Assembly (NCBI RefSeq): GCF_018687715.1
Contig: NC_056752.1
Span: 52,732,653 to 52,796,652, forward strand
Origin: Carya illinoinensis
Lineage: Eukaryota; Streptophyta; Magnoliopsida; Fagales; Juglandaceae
Length of the DNA stretch: 64,000 nt
Direction: 5' to 3'
Shown: one piece after another, positions 1-11,784 of the stretch
How the letters are laid out: each line of letters begins with the position of its first letter
Position numbering within the stretch: position 1 is the first letter of the stretch
Program-made: the position numbers and the translations under genes
Notes under the pieces: generated by a model
Database searches by the model: none
What the model saw: only the letters and a program-made list of their open reading frames with translations
Told to the model about the DNA's origin: nothing

Positions 1-112
1 TCAGATCGTATTCATATCTGTATTCATATTCATATTCGTCATTGAGAATTTCGTCTATTTTGGTCCCCCATGTTCACGTACTTTCTTTTTATGACACCAA
101 CCGTGAAATACA
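1..112. other. Upstream flank of the aminotransferase gene
   Basis: Short AT-rich leader with a repeated ATTCATAT-type motif in the first 40 bases. It should hold the 5' UTR and part of the promoter of the gene that starts at 113. No clear TATA box is visible in this piece, and the window edge cuts off the rest. Confidence 0.4.
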
Positions 113-506
113 ATGAGTTTTCTCCAGTTTTCCATCAGCCGTCTGATTTCTCCGACAGTGTACCCACACCGTCACCGTCGGGTGAAGGCGTGCGCAAACG
201 TGGAGGTTCACACACCAAATTCTGTGAAGAAGGCTGTGGGGGTGAGCAAAGAGCTGATGGAGGCCGAGGGTAGGGTACTAGTTGGGACGTATGCCAGAGC
301 GCCAGCGGTGTTCTCCAGCAGCAAAGGTTGTAAATTGTACAACCCCGAGGGGCGGGAGTATCTGGACTTGTCTTCTGGGATAGGCGTCAACGCGTTCGGA
401 CACGGCAACCCAGACTGGGTACGGGTGGTCATGGAGCAGGCCGGTATGCTTACCCATGTCAGTAATGCCTATTATGCGATCCCACAGGTCAGAACAATGA
501 AGCAAG

Positions 507-858
507 TGTTGAAAAACCCACCTGCAGTGTGCACCATTTCTTTCTTTGACATATTAGGCCTCACTCACAGACACGCACAATGTCTGCAGCAAGTGACACT
601 TCAGTTTCTTCCATAAATTATTGCACCAAAATAAATTGTCGGCTGTTCTCTCCTAGAAATTGGAGAGAGCTCAGTTGCAAAACGTAGTGGGAGAATAAAC
701 AAGAGAGAAAGAGGGTACGTGAGAGAGAGATAGAGATTTGTAGAGTTTTTGTAAATCTCGTACAAATTTTATAAAAGAGGCTCCAGTGGACGTAGGCAAT
801 TTGCTGAACCACTTAAATATCTTTTTGTGTGATTTTCGGACGGATAAAGTGCGCAACA
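507..858 (+). repeat. Left (5') LTR of the Copia element
   Basis: A 352-bp repeat starting TGTTGAAAAAC and ending GCGCAACA. It matches the right LTR at about 88 percent by eye. The position equivalent to the TATAAATA box of the right LTR reads TAGAAATT here, so the element's own promoter appears to be lost in this copy. Confidence 0.94.
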
Positions 859-860
859 AT

Positions 861-871
861 TGGTATCAGAG
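861..871 (+). other. Primer-binding site (initiator tRNA-Met type)
   Basis: TGGTATCAGAG, two bases after the end of the left LTR. It is complementary to the 3' end of plant initiator methionine tRNA, the usual primer for Copia reverse transcription. Confidence 0.93.
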
Positions 872-1441
872 ATCTGGTTCGAGCTGTCTGAAAATTCAAG
901 TTGATCAAAATCAAATTTTGACAACTCCAGGGTGTTCCTCGCATTGGGACAAATCTGTTGCCGCAAACGGAATCGAAAATAGAGGTCAGATGAAGCCGCA
1001 TGTGCCGGTAGAAGATAGGAGCGTGAACCCATGAGCTCCACGCGCATCTGGAGGTTGAAGACGAGTGCCACTCACGCTCCACGCGCCCCACTCACTGACA
1101 CGCGCCGCCACGAGCCCGGAGGTTGAAGAAGTGTGCCTCTCACGTACCTCACGTGCCCTAGAGGTACTCTACACGTGTCTCTCACGCGCTAGATGCGCAC
1201 CCACGCACCCAACAGCAACAGCGCGTGTATCACACACGCCACAGACGCGTCTGCCGCGCGTGCATCTCTCGTGCCAGACGATCAAGACTGCCTGTTTCTT
1301 AGATTCTTGTCAGGCTTGATCTAATCCATTTGGAATCCGATTTCAACGATCAAATAATACTTTCCAACTATTTGGATCATTCCAGACTCATCTGTATGGT
1401 TAGAATTTTGAAATTTTATTGTCTAAATTTTTTAAATTCAA

Positions 1442-4400
1442 ATGGAAGGATCTGGAAGAGATAAGAGCTCTGAAAATGCCAGTAGCTCTGGGCATCGGTC
1501 CACAGTGTCAAATGTCAAGTTTTAAGTTGAGAAATTCGATGGAACAAGCAACTTCGGCATGTGGCAGTGTGAAGTCATGGATGTTTTGATCCAACAAGAG
1601 TTGGATATTGCATTGGACGGAAAGTCAGATGATATGATTGATCAGGACTGGAAGAAGCTTAATACCCAATCTTATAGTACAATCCAGTTATGCCTTACCA
1701 AAGAACAGAAATATTTTGTCATGAGAGAGACAAATGCTAAGAAACTTTGGCAGAAATTGGAGGATAAGTTCATGAATAAGAGCATTGAGAGCCGTTTGTA
1801 CTTGAAGAAAAAGCTCTTCAGATTCTAATTTCGTGAAGATATTTCTATGTCTAAACATCTGAATAGTTACAACCAAATTCTTCCTGATTTGTTAAACTTG
1901 GATGCTGAAATCGAAGATAAAGATAAAGCTTTACTTTTGTTAAATTCCTTGCCTGATACATATGAGTATTTAATTACTACTTTACTGTATTAGAAGGAAA
2001 ATATTAGTTTTAAAGATGTATCTAGCTCTTTAATTAGTAATGAGTACCCCAGAAAAGATAAGCAGGTACAACTAAATACATCAAGTGAAGATCTAACAGC
2101 AAGAGGGAGACCACAGTCAAGGTATCTTAGAAAGAAGAACTGTTTTCAATCGAAAATTCGGGCCATATCACGTGGTTCATCAGTCGACAGAAAGCTCGCC
2201 AGAGACGAGTGTTCTTTTTGTCACAACAAAGGACACTGGAAGAAGGATTGTCCCAAGCTGAAGGGACAACAGCAGAATCAACCCACCATAGCCAATGTCG
2301 TGGACATAGATGATGATTCAGATTTTACCTTGACAAGTTCATCATCCATTTGTCATTCCGATGAATGGATTATGGATTTCAGATGTACCTATCACATGTG
2401 TCTCAATCGGGACTGGTTTACTGACTTCACAAAAATTAAAAGTGGAGCAATACTTATGGGCAATGACAGTGCCTGTAAGACTCAGGGAATAGGTAGCATT
2501 CGGTTAAAGCTATATGATGGCAGCGTCAAAGACTCTGATAGAAGTTCGGTACGTTCCGGACTTGCAGAAGAATCTCATTTCATTGGGATCTCTGGATTCA
2601 AAGGGATTCAGAATCACCATTGAAGACGGAACTCTCAAAGTACTAATGGGAATTCAGGTGGCAATAAAGAGCTTGAGGTGAGAAAACTTGTACTTCTTGC
2701 AAGGAAGTACTGTTGATGGAAGAGTTTCCACATGATATGAGAAGCTAGATGAGACTGATGCTGACACCACCAGTCTTTGGCATATGCGTATGGGACACGC
2801 AGGAGAAAAAGTTTTGCAAACACTGGTGAAGTAAGGCTTACTCAAAAGTGACAAGACTGGTAAAATGTCTTTCTATGAGCACTGTGTATTGGGGAAGCAG
2901 AGGCGGATCAAGTTTGGAACCGCTGTACACAATACACAGGGAATACTTGACTATGTGCACTCTGATGTTTGGGGACCTACCCAAAATGCATCTTTGGGAG
3001 GTAAGCATTGGTTTGTAACTTTTGTTGATGATTATTCTCATCGTGTGTGGGTGTATATGATGAAGAATAAAGATGAAGTGTTGAAAATCTTCCTTGTTTG
3101 GAAGAAAATGGTTGAAACTCAGATCGGCAGGAAGATCAAGCAGCTCAGATCTAATAATAGAGTTGAGTACACTTCAGACCTCTTCACGGAAGTATGCTGG
3201 AGAAAGGGAATTGTCATATACTTCATGGTACGAGGTACACCGCAGCAGAACGGTATGACCGAACGGATGAATCGTACTTTACTAGAGAAAGTGTGATATA
3301 TGTTGCTGAATGCTTAATTCAGTAAACAATTCTGAGCTGAAACTGTGACATATGTCTGCCACCTCATCAACCGACTACCCGCAATTGCTAATGACGGGAA
3401 GACACCCACTAAAATGTGGAGAGGTACACATGCTACTAATTATAACTCTTTACACATTTTCGGATGTCCTGCTTATTATCATGCTAAAAAAAGTAAGTTT
3501 GATTCTAGAGCCAAGAAAGTAAAATTCTTGAGCTTTAGTACTGGTGTAAAAGGCTATAGACTCTGGTGTATAGAGTCTAAAAAGGTGATCATCAGTAGAG
3601 ATGTAACATTCAACGAATCTGAAATGCTTAAGTCACATAAATATAAAGATTCCAGTGAAGGCAGCAGTGATGGCAAAATATCAGATGATTCGCAGAGTGT
3701 GAAGTTTATTACTTCAAAGAAGTTGGGAAAGCATGGACAAGATGAGGTTGATAATCCAGTCACAGTACCTCCATGTCAACCCGAATCAATAGCAACCAAC
3801 AGACCGAGATGAGAGAAATGTGTACCGATACGTTTTGCAGACTATGTGACATATGCATTACCAACTGAAAGGGGTGAGATCCCAATCACTTACAGAGAAG
3901 CCATTCAGTCCAGTGAACAAATTGAATCGACAAAGGTGATGAATGAAGAGATGCAGTCTATTCACCAGAACCAGACTTGGGAACTCGTGCTCCCAAGAGG
4001 AAAGAAGACAATTGGTTGTAAGTGGATCTTCAATCAGAAAGATGATCAAGCTGCTAAAAATAGAGTACGATACAAAACTAGGTTGGTAGCCAAGGGCTAC
4101 GCTCAGACAGAAGGAATTGACTACAGTGAAGTATTTTCTCCTGTTGTGAAGCATTCATCCATTCAGATATTGCTAGTTTTGGTTGCACAATTTGATCTTG
4201 AGTTAGCACAGTTTGATGTAAAGACAGCTTTCTTACATGGTGATCTGGAAGAGGAGATTAATCAGTCTCAACCAAAAGGTTTTAAAGAAGCTGGAAAAGA
4301 AAATTGGGTATGCAGTCTGAAGAAGTCTCTCTATGGCTTGAAGCAGTCACCTCGGCAATGGTACAAGCATTTCGACCGCTTTATGATGGATCTGAAATAC

Positions 4401-5447
4401 ACTCGTTGCCAATACGATCATTGTGTATATTTCAGAAAACTTACAAGTAGATCTTTCATTTATTTGCTTTTATATGTAGATGATATATTACTTGCATGTA
4501 AAAGCAAGGGAGAGATAAATTGCTTAAAAAATCAGTTAAGTCATGAGTTTGAAATGAAAGATCTGGGAGAAGCACGAAGAATACTGGGGATGGAGATCAG
4601 CAGAGATAGGGTGAAAGGTACAGTTCACCTTACTCAGAAGCAGTATCTGAAGAGAATACTGCAACGCTTCAACATCGACTCAAAGACGAAGCCGGTGAGT
4701 ACTCCTATGGCCCCATATTTCAAACTTAGTGCATTGCAGTCTCCTAAAACCAATGAAGAACAGGACTACATGAGGAATGTCCCATATGCAAGTGTTTTTG
4801 AAAGCTTAATGTATGCCATGGAGTGTACACGACCTGATATCTCCCAGACCGTTAGCTTAGTTAGTCGCTATATGCATAATCCTGGAAATGTTTATTGGCA
4901 TGCGGTTAAGTGGATTCTATGGTATATTTCAGGGACCATAGATGTTGGTTTGAAGTTCGAGAAGAGTGAAGATAGTATAGTAACTGGATATGTTGACTCA
5001 GACTATGCAGGTGATCTTGACAAACGCCGATCAACAACTGGATATGTGTTCATCATGGCTGGAGGACCAGTTAGTTGGCGATCAACTTTACAATCGACAA
5101 TTGCACTATTATCAACTGAGGTTGAATACATGGCTATAACAGAAGCCGTGAAAGAAGCTATTTGGTTACAGAGATTGGTAACAGATTTGGGCTTTGAGTA
5201 GCAAAATGTTACCGTTTACTGTGACAGTTAGAGTGCAATTCATTTGGCCAAGAATTAAGTATATCACTCTCGAACAAAATACATATATGTCCGATTTTAC
5301 TTTGTGCGTGAAATATTAGAAGAAGAGGACATCAAACTTCAGAAAATTGGCACTGAAGATAATCCAGCAGATATGTTGACAAAAGTCGTCACAGGGATCA
5401 AGTTCCAACACTGTTTGGACTTGATCAGTATTGTATACTACTGTTGA
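1442..5447 (+). pseudogene. Degenerate Copia gag-pol reading frame
   Basis: The ATG at 1442 opens a gag-pol frame. It has in-frame stops at 1523, 1826 and 1991, and the frame shifts by one base near 2530. A CX2CX4HX4C zinc knuckle is encoded at about 2210-2255. The integrase core follows (HSDVWGP, FVDDYSH); the second catalytic Asp, normally in an LRSDNG-type motif, is Asn (codon at 3153). Further stops lie near 3295, 3317 and 3810. The reverse transcriptase and RNase H region (3846-5201) is open and keeps YVDD (4473-4484), YGLKQSPRQWY and the STEVEYMA motif. The family is Tnt1/Tork-like by its RT signature. The protein would not be made intact. Confidence 0.9.
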
Positions 5448-5560
5448 GCACCTTCGGGCGCATTGGAGCGTATTCGATAGCAGAAGTCTTTCATATGAAA
5501 GAAAGAAGTGTATTCATTTGAAGAATGATTCAGTTTGCAAGCAGTCTGGTATGACACACT

Positions 5561-5577
5561 TGGGTGGAGGGGGTGAT
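5561..5577 (+). other. Polypurine tract of the Copia element
   Basis: A purine-rich TGGGTGGAGGGGGTGAT directly abuts the right LTR. This is the expected start site for plus-strand DNA synthesis. Confidence 0.85.
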
Positions 5578-5927
5578 TGTTGAAAAACCCACTTGCAGTG
5601 TGCACCGTTTCTTTCCTTGGCGTATTAGGCGCCACTCACAGACATGTACAGTGTCTGCAGCAAGTGACGCCTCAGTTTCTTCCATAAATCACTGCACTAA
5701 AATAAATTGTAGGCTGCTCTCTCCTATAAATAGGAGAGAGCTCAGTTGCAAAACGTAGTAGGAAAAGAAACAAGAGAGAGAGGGTACGTGAGAGAGAGAT
5801 AGAAATTTGTAAAGTTTTTGTAAATTTCGTACAAATTTTATAAAAGAGGTTTCAGTAGACGTAAACAATTTATTAAACCACTTAAATATCTTCTTGTGTG
5901 ATTTTTGGATAGCCGGAGTGAGCAACA
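5578..5927 (+). repeat. Right (3') LTR of the Copia element
   Basis: A 350-bp repeat that ends CA at 5927, immediately followed by the GCAAG duplication. It keeps a TATAAATA box at about 5733-5741. It faces exon 2 of the host aminotransferase, about 70 bp upstream of that exon. Confidence 0.94.
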
Positions 5928-8034
5928 GCAAGAAATGTTTGGTTTTTCTTTCCAGGAATTAGCTAACTTTAAATACAAAATGCCACCGTTTCTTAAGGTG
6001 GAGCTCACGAAACGCATTGTGGATTGTACGACGTTTGCTGATCGTGTATTTTTCTGCAACACTGGAACCGAAGCCAACGAAGCTGCTATTAAATTCGCGA
6101 GAAGGTTTCAAAGATTTACGCACCCAGAAGCGGAACAGCCCCAGATAGAGTTCATTTCCTTCAGGAACAGCTTCCATGGGAGAACAGTGGGATCCCTTGC
6201 ATTGACAAGCAAAGGGCATTACCGATCACCCTTTGAACCCCTCATGCCAGGAGTTACTTTCCTGGAGTATGGGAATATAGAAGCTGCAACACAACTGATT
6301 CAACGTAGAAAAATCGCTGCTGTGTTTTTGGAGCCCATCCAGGGCGAGGGCGGCATATAGAGTGCTCGAAGGGAATTTTTATATTCCTTGCGGAGAGCTT
6401 GTGATGATTCTGGCTCACTTCTTGTCTTTGACGAGGTAGGTGGGTAGGCCAGCTGTTCATTTTGGTAGCATATTCTATTCTATACAAAGGTAGTACTGGT
6501 TTTTATGCGATCCATTATATATCTTTTAATCAGAATATCTAAATACTTGGCATATATATATAGACACTAGTTTAATTATGCTTCACTTTAATTAGCCAAG
6601 TTTCTTGTCGATTTGGAGCTAGGTTGGTTTGGTGAATCCAACACCTAAACCCACAACTGCACGCAAGCCTAGCTAGCTCATGGAAATGGCCATGTCCATG
6701 TAATTTTGATGGAAAATGTTGGATACGGGCTTTTGAACTCATTGATTTTATATATGTTCATTAATTAATTCGTTGTGCCAATTCAGCACTTAGTTGATAA
6801 TTTTTGCATTAAATTTTGAAGTATCAAGTACCAATCCTTGCAAGACAATAAAATAGCCTTCAAGTAGTTGCATTTCTTTGCGAGTCTCTCTTTATTCGAA
6901 TTGTACGTTTTCTTGCTTGTATAATGGGTGGGCATATCTAGGTACGTACAATGGGTGTTTCGATTTGGTGACTCTATTATTCCTACATAGCCAGGAAAAG
7001 AAACAGACCAAAAAGAAAAAATTCCAAGTATATTTCTTACATTTTTCTTTCTATCCATAGGTCGGCCATCACATTCTTGCATTAATTAACTGCTCACGGT
7101 CTTCATCTCATTTGTCATTTGAGGTGGAGTTACAGGAACCTAGAGATGGTACGTACATAAAACCTGGTTATAATGATCATTTAGGTGAAGGTTTTGGTCC
7201 CATGCAATATCCCTTTTTATCTTAGATCCAAAGTTTGATACGAATACATATATTATAGCTTGTGTCTTTGGAGATATCTTATACACCCATGAGTCATGTA
7301 CAACTGCTTTTAATTTGCCTTCAATTACATGACAATGGGGCACTAATTTCTAAGTGGAATTCGAACTTCTTTAACATTCCTTTGAAAGCAAATTAAGAAC
7401 ATTAATGCTGATGAAACTAGCAGAAGATGAAACATTTTCTATGAAAAAACTTTTGGCTGGCCCACATTTCGACCGATTGTTATAGATTTTGTTATGGTAG
7501 GTGCAATGTGGACTGGGTTGTACTGGTTATCTATGGGCGCATGAAGCGTATGGTATAGTCCCAGATATTATGATACGTGCAAAGCCTCTTGCCGGAGGCC
7601 TTCCCATAGGAGCTATGCTGGTGACTGAGAAAGTTGCCGCCGCCATTCGTTACCGAGATCACGGCAGCACGTTTGCAGGTGGCCCACTTGTTTGTACTGC
7701 TGCTCTAGCCGTTTTGGAGAAAGTCTCAAGCCTTGGTTTTTTGGCCAGTGTCTCAAACAAAGGTCAGTACTTCAAAGAACTGCTGATTAAAAAGCTAGGA
7801 GGCAACTCTCATGTGCGAGAAGTACGAGGCCTAGGGCTTATCATTGGGATAGAACTGGATGTATCCGCTTCACCGCTAGTAGATGCCTGTCAAAACTCTG
7901 GCCTTCTAGTGTTAACTGCGGGAAAAGGAAACGTTATTAGACTTCTTCCGCCATTGATCATCACAGAGCAGGAATTGGAGCATGCAGCTGGGATTCTGCT
8001 TGGAGGTATACCGGCACTGGACAAGGGTAACTGA

Positions 8035-11000
8035 AACTATGAAAATGTTGATTTGATGTCGAGTTGCACGTGAGATTTGTAATGTGAACATGATATATAG
8101 ATAATATCATCTGTTAGATCTAGTTTGATCACATTTTGCCATATATTTCATCAATATTCTCAGTAGTCTGTTATCCGGCCTTGCTCTACATTGCAAGCAT
8201 GCATAGAATGATCTATTGCTTAACCATAACCTTCTTTTGGCTGTCCCCAAGATTTTATATAGGAGGTGCTAAAATAACCAGCTAAAATACGTATAAGATC
8301 TCTCTGCCAATTGGTATAATGGTAATTGCGTTAAACGTGAGATGATCATATTTGCTAAGCATTTTTACTTTCCGCTATGGGTTATTGCAGTTTTTAAGAA
8401 CGATTTTTTCTGGACTTTGGTCCATGTTTCGAACCCAAATATAGCCAGGTGACTCTGCCCAGCCCAATGCCTTTTCCAGACTCCCTAGCTGTGATGATAA
8501 AACATACTCCATGTTTTGCTGCTGTTTACTCTGCCTGCACAGTACCATTCTCACGAAAGATATAGAAAGAGATGGAAGGATATTTAAAAGTGGCAAAAAC
8601 AATGTGACCTAAAAGGGGACGCGCAAAACGTTAGTTGTGTTGGGGCAATTTTTACATTTCCCACAAAGCCATAATAAAGAACTTGCAACAAGAAATTGAA
8701 ACTTGCACAAATGTGTACACGACCGAGATTCAAGAATCATAAAGCTATCATAATAACATACTTCCTTTGTCATCTATCTTCTTGGGATTTTCCCACCAAT
8801 TTTCTCCCTCTCTCTTTCTCGAAGCTCCATGTGAAATTTTAATCCATTTCTCTCCTAGCAAGAGAGAGTCTCTCGGTCCAAAGTGTGTGTGTAAAACAAC
8901 ACTAAAAACTTCGCGTGCTTCAGTCCTCTCTCTCTCTCTCTGGGGAACACCATCTTTTTCTCTCTTTTTTGGCAACTCGTCTCTGTCTTCCTCTATCTTA
9001 GAAGGTGTATAGGGTGTTATAGACCGACATTCTTTTTTGTTTCTATCGAATGATTCTTTCTAGTATCAAAACGAGAGTAGGCCACTTCCGGCACCACCTT
9101 GAAATATGCCCAAAACAAGCCAACACCACGGTTTCCTCTCGTGGGTATCTCTGTGTGTGAGAGAGAGAGAGAGAGAGAATAATTGTACGTTTGAGGTTGG
9201 TGCATGGACCACCATTTCGAAGATTGACTTCCGAGTACTAAAAGATGGTCATCGATCGCCCCAACAGTTTCTTGGGCGATTCTAGCTCTAAACTTTGTCT
9301 TGAATGGGATTACCTTGTCAAGTGATTTTTAACGCTTGAATGTTCTCACCAATCTCTCTCCAATCGTAAAAAGGACGTATTATAAGTAAGAAGAGATCAG
9401 GAACCCTTCTGTACATAAAGACCACACGATGATGACATATATCATGCAGACTTGCAAACCAGAATTGGTCCTAATTTGCTCGTATGCAGTATAGGGTTTT
9501 GGACCCTTCTGAGTCATCAACTTGAAATTCGACAAGAAAGAGTTGCGTTCGAGGTTGCAAATTCATGCACGGTTGTACGTATCCATTTGTCGTTATAATA
9601 AACTACTTTCTTTAAAATGCTAAGAACATTAATATTAGAATTATTTATCTTTATCTTCGTCTTTAAAATTAACTAATATGTCCTTACAATTATCCACATT
9701 GAGTTATATATCTTTAAAATTATGCATAACTATAAATAATTATTATTCATATTTAAAGATTTACTTTTCATTCTTTAAATAATATTTTTAAGATTCTTTC
9801 TCTCTCTATCCGAACGGCTCTTTTCCTTCCTTGTGCTCCCGTTGCTCTATCTCTCTACTTTTTCGTTGATCTATTGAATATATAACGGAAATTTCCCATC
9901 ATCCATTTGCTAGTCCTGGATTTCATTTCCATGGGTTTTCATTTTTGGTTAATCTTTTCATTTTGGGGACATGAACGTACTGTGGTGGGGTTGAACTACG
10001 ACTTCATACTACTGAATTTGATGAAGCACTCTTCGCATCTCATATACAACGCCTTGGTCTATTGAATTTATTGAACCATCCAGATTAATAGAAAAATAAA
10101 ATAAAATAATTAATATTTTTATTATTATTTGATTAAAATATTCATAATTTAATGTGTGAGTTTTTTTTATATACAAAATTAATTTTTAAAAGATATAATT
10201 TTACATATGAAGATATATAAACTATTGTCAATTTATAAGAAAATTAGAAATGCCTTACTGAAGAACTGACTGGTCACTAGAAACATTCGCCGACCGACCC
10301 ATATCTTGAATAAGGATGTGATTGATTATTGAATCAAATTCAACTAATTTAAAATTAATTATTGATAGAATTTATTACCTTTTAAATTTTTTATAATAAA
10401 GTTAAACTTATCTTGATTTAAAAAAATTAAATTCACCTATTTATAAAATATTATTATTTATAATTCAATTCAACTCATTTTAACTTAGTCACAGTTTTTA
10501 TGGAATCCAGATATTCCGTACGTTCATCGATGATTTCAACTTAAGTAGTATTGAGTGATGCAGTTATTTGACAAGAACAGTTCACCAACATATTAATGTG
10601 ACCACAACAATTTAGCATATTGCTATATATATTTGAATGTTGAATTAAGACTTCGTATAATAGAAGATAGATGATTATTGATTAGAACAGATGGGATACT
10701 CGTGATTTGCCAAACCTAGAAAACACCACAAGATCTTATAAGGAGACCTTTGCCTTTTTATCTGCGTATTCAAGACAAGTAGACAAAACAGACAACTATC
10801 CCTTCCCCTCTGTATCTCCCAAAAGATTACAAGGTCATGATCATCCATTTTCCAAAGATTTTTTTGCCCCCCAAAGCCAACACTCTCCGTGGAGTGTGGA
10901 CCCAAAATCTCCGTGATTGATAAGATCCTGACCTTTCGTGTGGCAATTCTCCAGATCAAAGGCTGACATTCCCTCCTATCTTCACCATTTCGATCACACC

Positions 11001-11692
11001 ATCTTCTTAGTTAACGGTCTCTCACTTGACTCCGCACGGTTATTCCCGCGTATCTCCGTTTCACCCGATCATCCCTCTGGCTAAAGGCCCAAAGCAACGC
11101 AATCGAAACGTATTTAATAGCTATCACCAAAGGCAAAAAGCTAAGCAGTCAAACAGTCTTTTCCCTTGACGGAACTGTGACGCCCTCTCATCATCTTCAC
11201 GTTATGTAATCCAACGGCTATGAATCCACCCGACCCATCAAATCCTCGAGATGGTGCACTCCCTTAATTGCCCATCAAATCGTCTTGTTCCCGATTAGCC
11301 TTCATTTATTCCTTAATGCCATTTTTGGCCCCATCTAAAATCAAATGCCCATGATCGGGGGTATGTTAGACATTTTGTATATACATCAATCTATGATGCT
11401 AGAAGGATCTGATCTGTACTTTTGGCCAGAAACGTTCGCAATTGCTCATGCATGAAAGCTAACGATAAAACCCCATATGTAAAATTCAACACGTATTGGG
11501 GATATTTTAGTCAATAACTATCGTACATCCCACCTCCCAAAAAACAATTATCGTATATCCCTACTTCCAGGGGAAGACAAGCGTGTAAAATATAGTGGCC
11601 GGGATTACTGTCTTCATCGATCTTGAGTCATTGACAGCAAGATGATAGGTTTTTTTTTTTTTTTAAATAATAAATAGTAATTTTCTTGGCAC
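8035..11692. other. Intergenic region between the aminotransferase and ERF genes
   Basis: About 3.7 kb without a convincing gene. It contains CT/GA-rich stretches (about 8800-8960 and 9157-9178) and AT-rich DNA at 9600-9800 and 10080-10500 that resembles transposon remnants. A GC-richer segment from about 10930 to 11300 probably belongs to the promoter of the ERF gene downstream. The open frames here are short and show no family motif. Confidence 0.6.
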
Positions 11693-11700
11693 TATATAAA
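11693..11700 (+). promoter_or_regulatory. TATA box of the ERF gene
   Basis: TATATAAA lies 85 bp upstream of the ERF start codon. Transcription would be expected to begin near 11725-11735, giving a 5' UTR of roughly 50-60 nt. Confidence 0.7.
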
Positions 11701-11784
11701 CTGTTCCATGCAAATTCATCGGTCTCCAGTAGTATTGGTTGTTTCACCTCCTGCGTTCAAGGTAGAGGCGGTGACGGTAACACC

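Larger units (their letters stand above)
507..5927 (+). mobile_element. Ty1/Copia LTR retrotransposon (Tnt1/Tork-like), degenerate, 5.4 kb
   Basis: The element has two TG...CA long terminal repeats, 507-858 and 5578-5927. It is flanked by a perfect 5-bp target-site duplication, GCAAG, at 502-506 and 5928-5932. The primer-binding site TGGTATCAGAG (861-871) matches initiator tRNA-Met, and a polypurine tract (5561-5577) precedes the right LTR. Domain order is gag, zinc knuckle, integrase, reverse transcriptase, RNase H, which is Copia order. By eye about 42 of 350 aligned LTR positions differ, mostly transitions, so the insertion is old. It lies in the sense orientation inside intron 1 of the aminotransferase gene and carries several stops and a frameshift, so it is not autonomous. 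Confidence 0.96.
113..8034 (+). pseudogene. WIN1: Acetylornithine aminotransferase gene with a premature stop and a Copia insertion in intron 1
   Basis: This encodes a PLP-dependent class-III aminotransferase that converts N-acetylglutamate semialdehyde to N-acetylornithine in plastid or mitochondrial arginine synthesis. There are three exons: 113-487, 5998-6435 and 7501-8034. Together they give 448 codons, in frame throughout. Residues 1 to about 28 look like an organelle transit peptide. Family landmarks follow: [38 protein letters not shown] and the PLP lysine in AKPLAGG (about K299). Intron 1 ends at 5997, and a CTAAC branch-point match lies about 30 nt upstream. Without the transposon the intron would be about 84 bp. 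Two lesions stand out. Codon 246, normally Tyr after GGI, is TAG at 6358-6360. The arginine of GLGRTG is Cys (TGT at 7519). No frameshift is seen, so the stop is either a recent mutation or a sequence error. If real, the product lacks the PLP lysine. From memory the best match is Arabidopsis At1g80600. Confidence 0.88.

Noticed and set aside
1065..1319. GC-rich open frame in the Copia leader
   Set aside because: It consists of CACGCG/CTCACG-type low-complexity repeats between the primer site and gag and is not a protein gene.
11686..11784. Longer N-terminus for the ERF protein
   Set aside because: The extension begins with TTG and overlaps the TATA box; the first ATG is at 11785.
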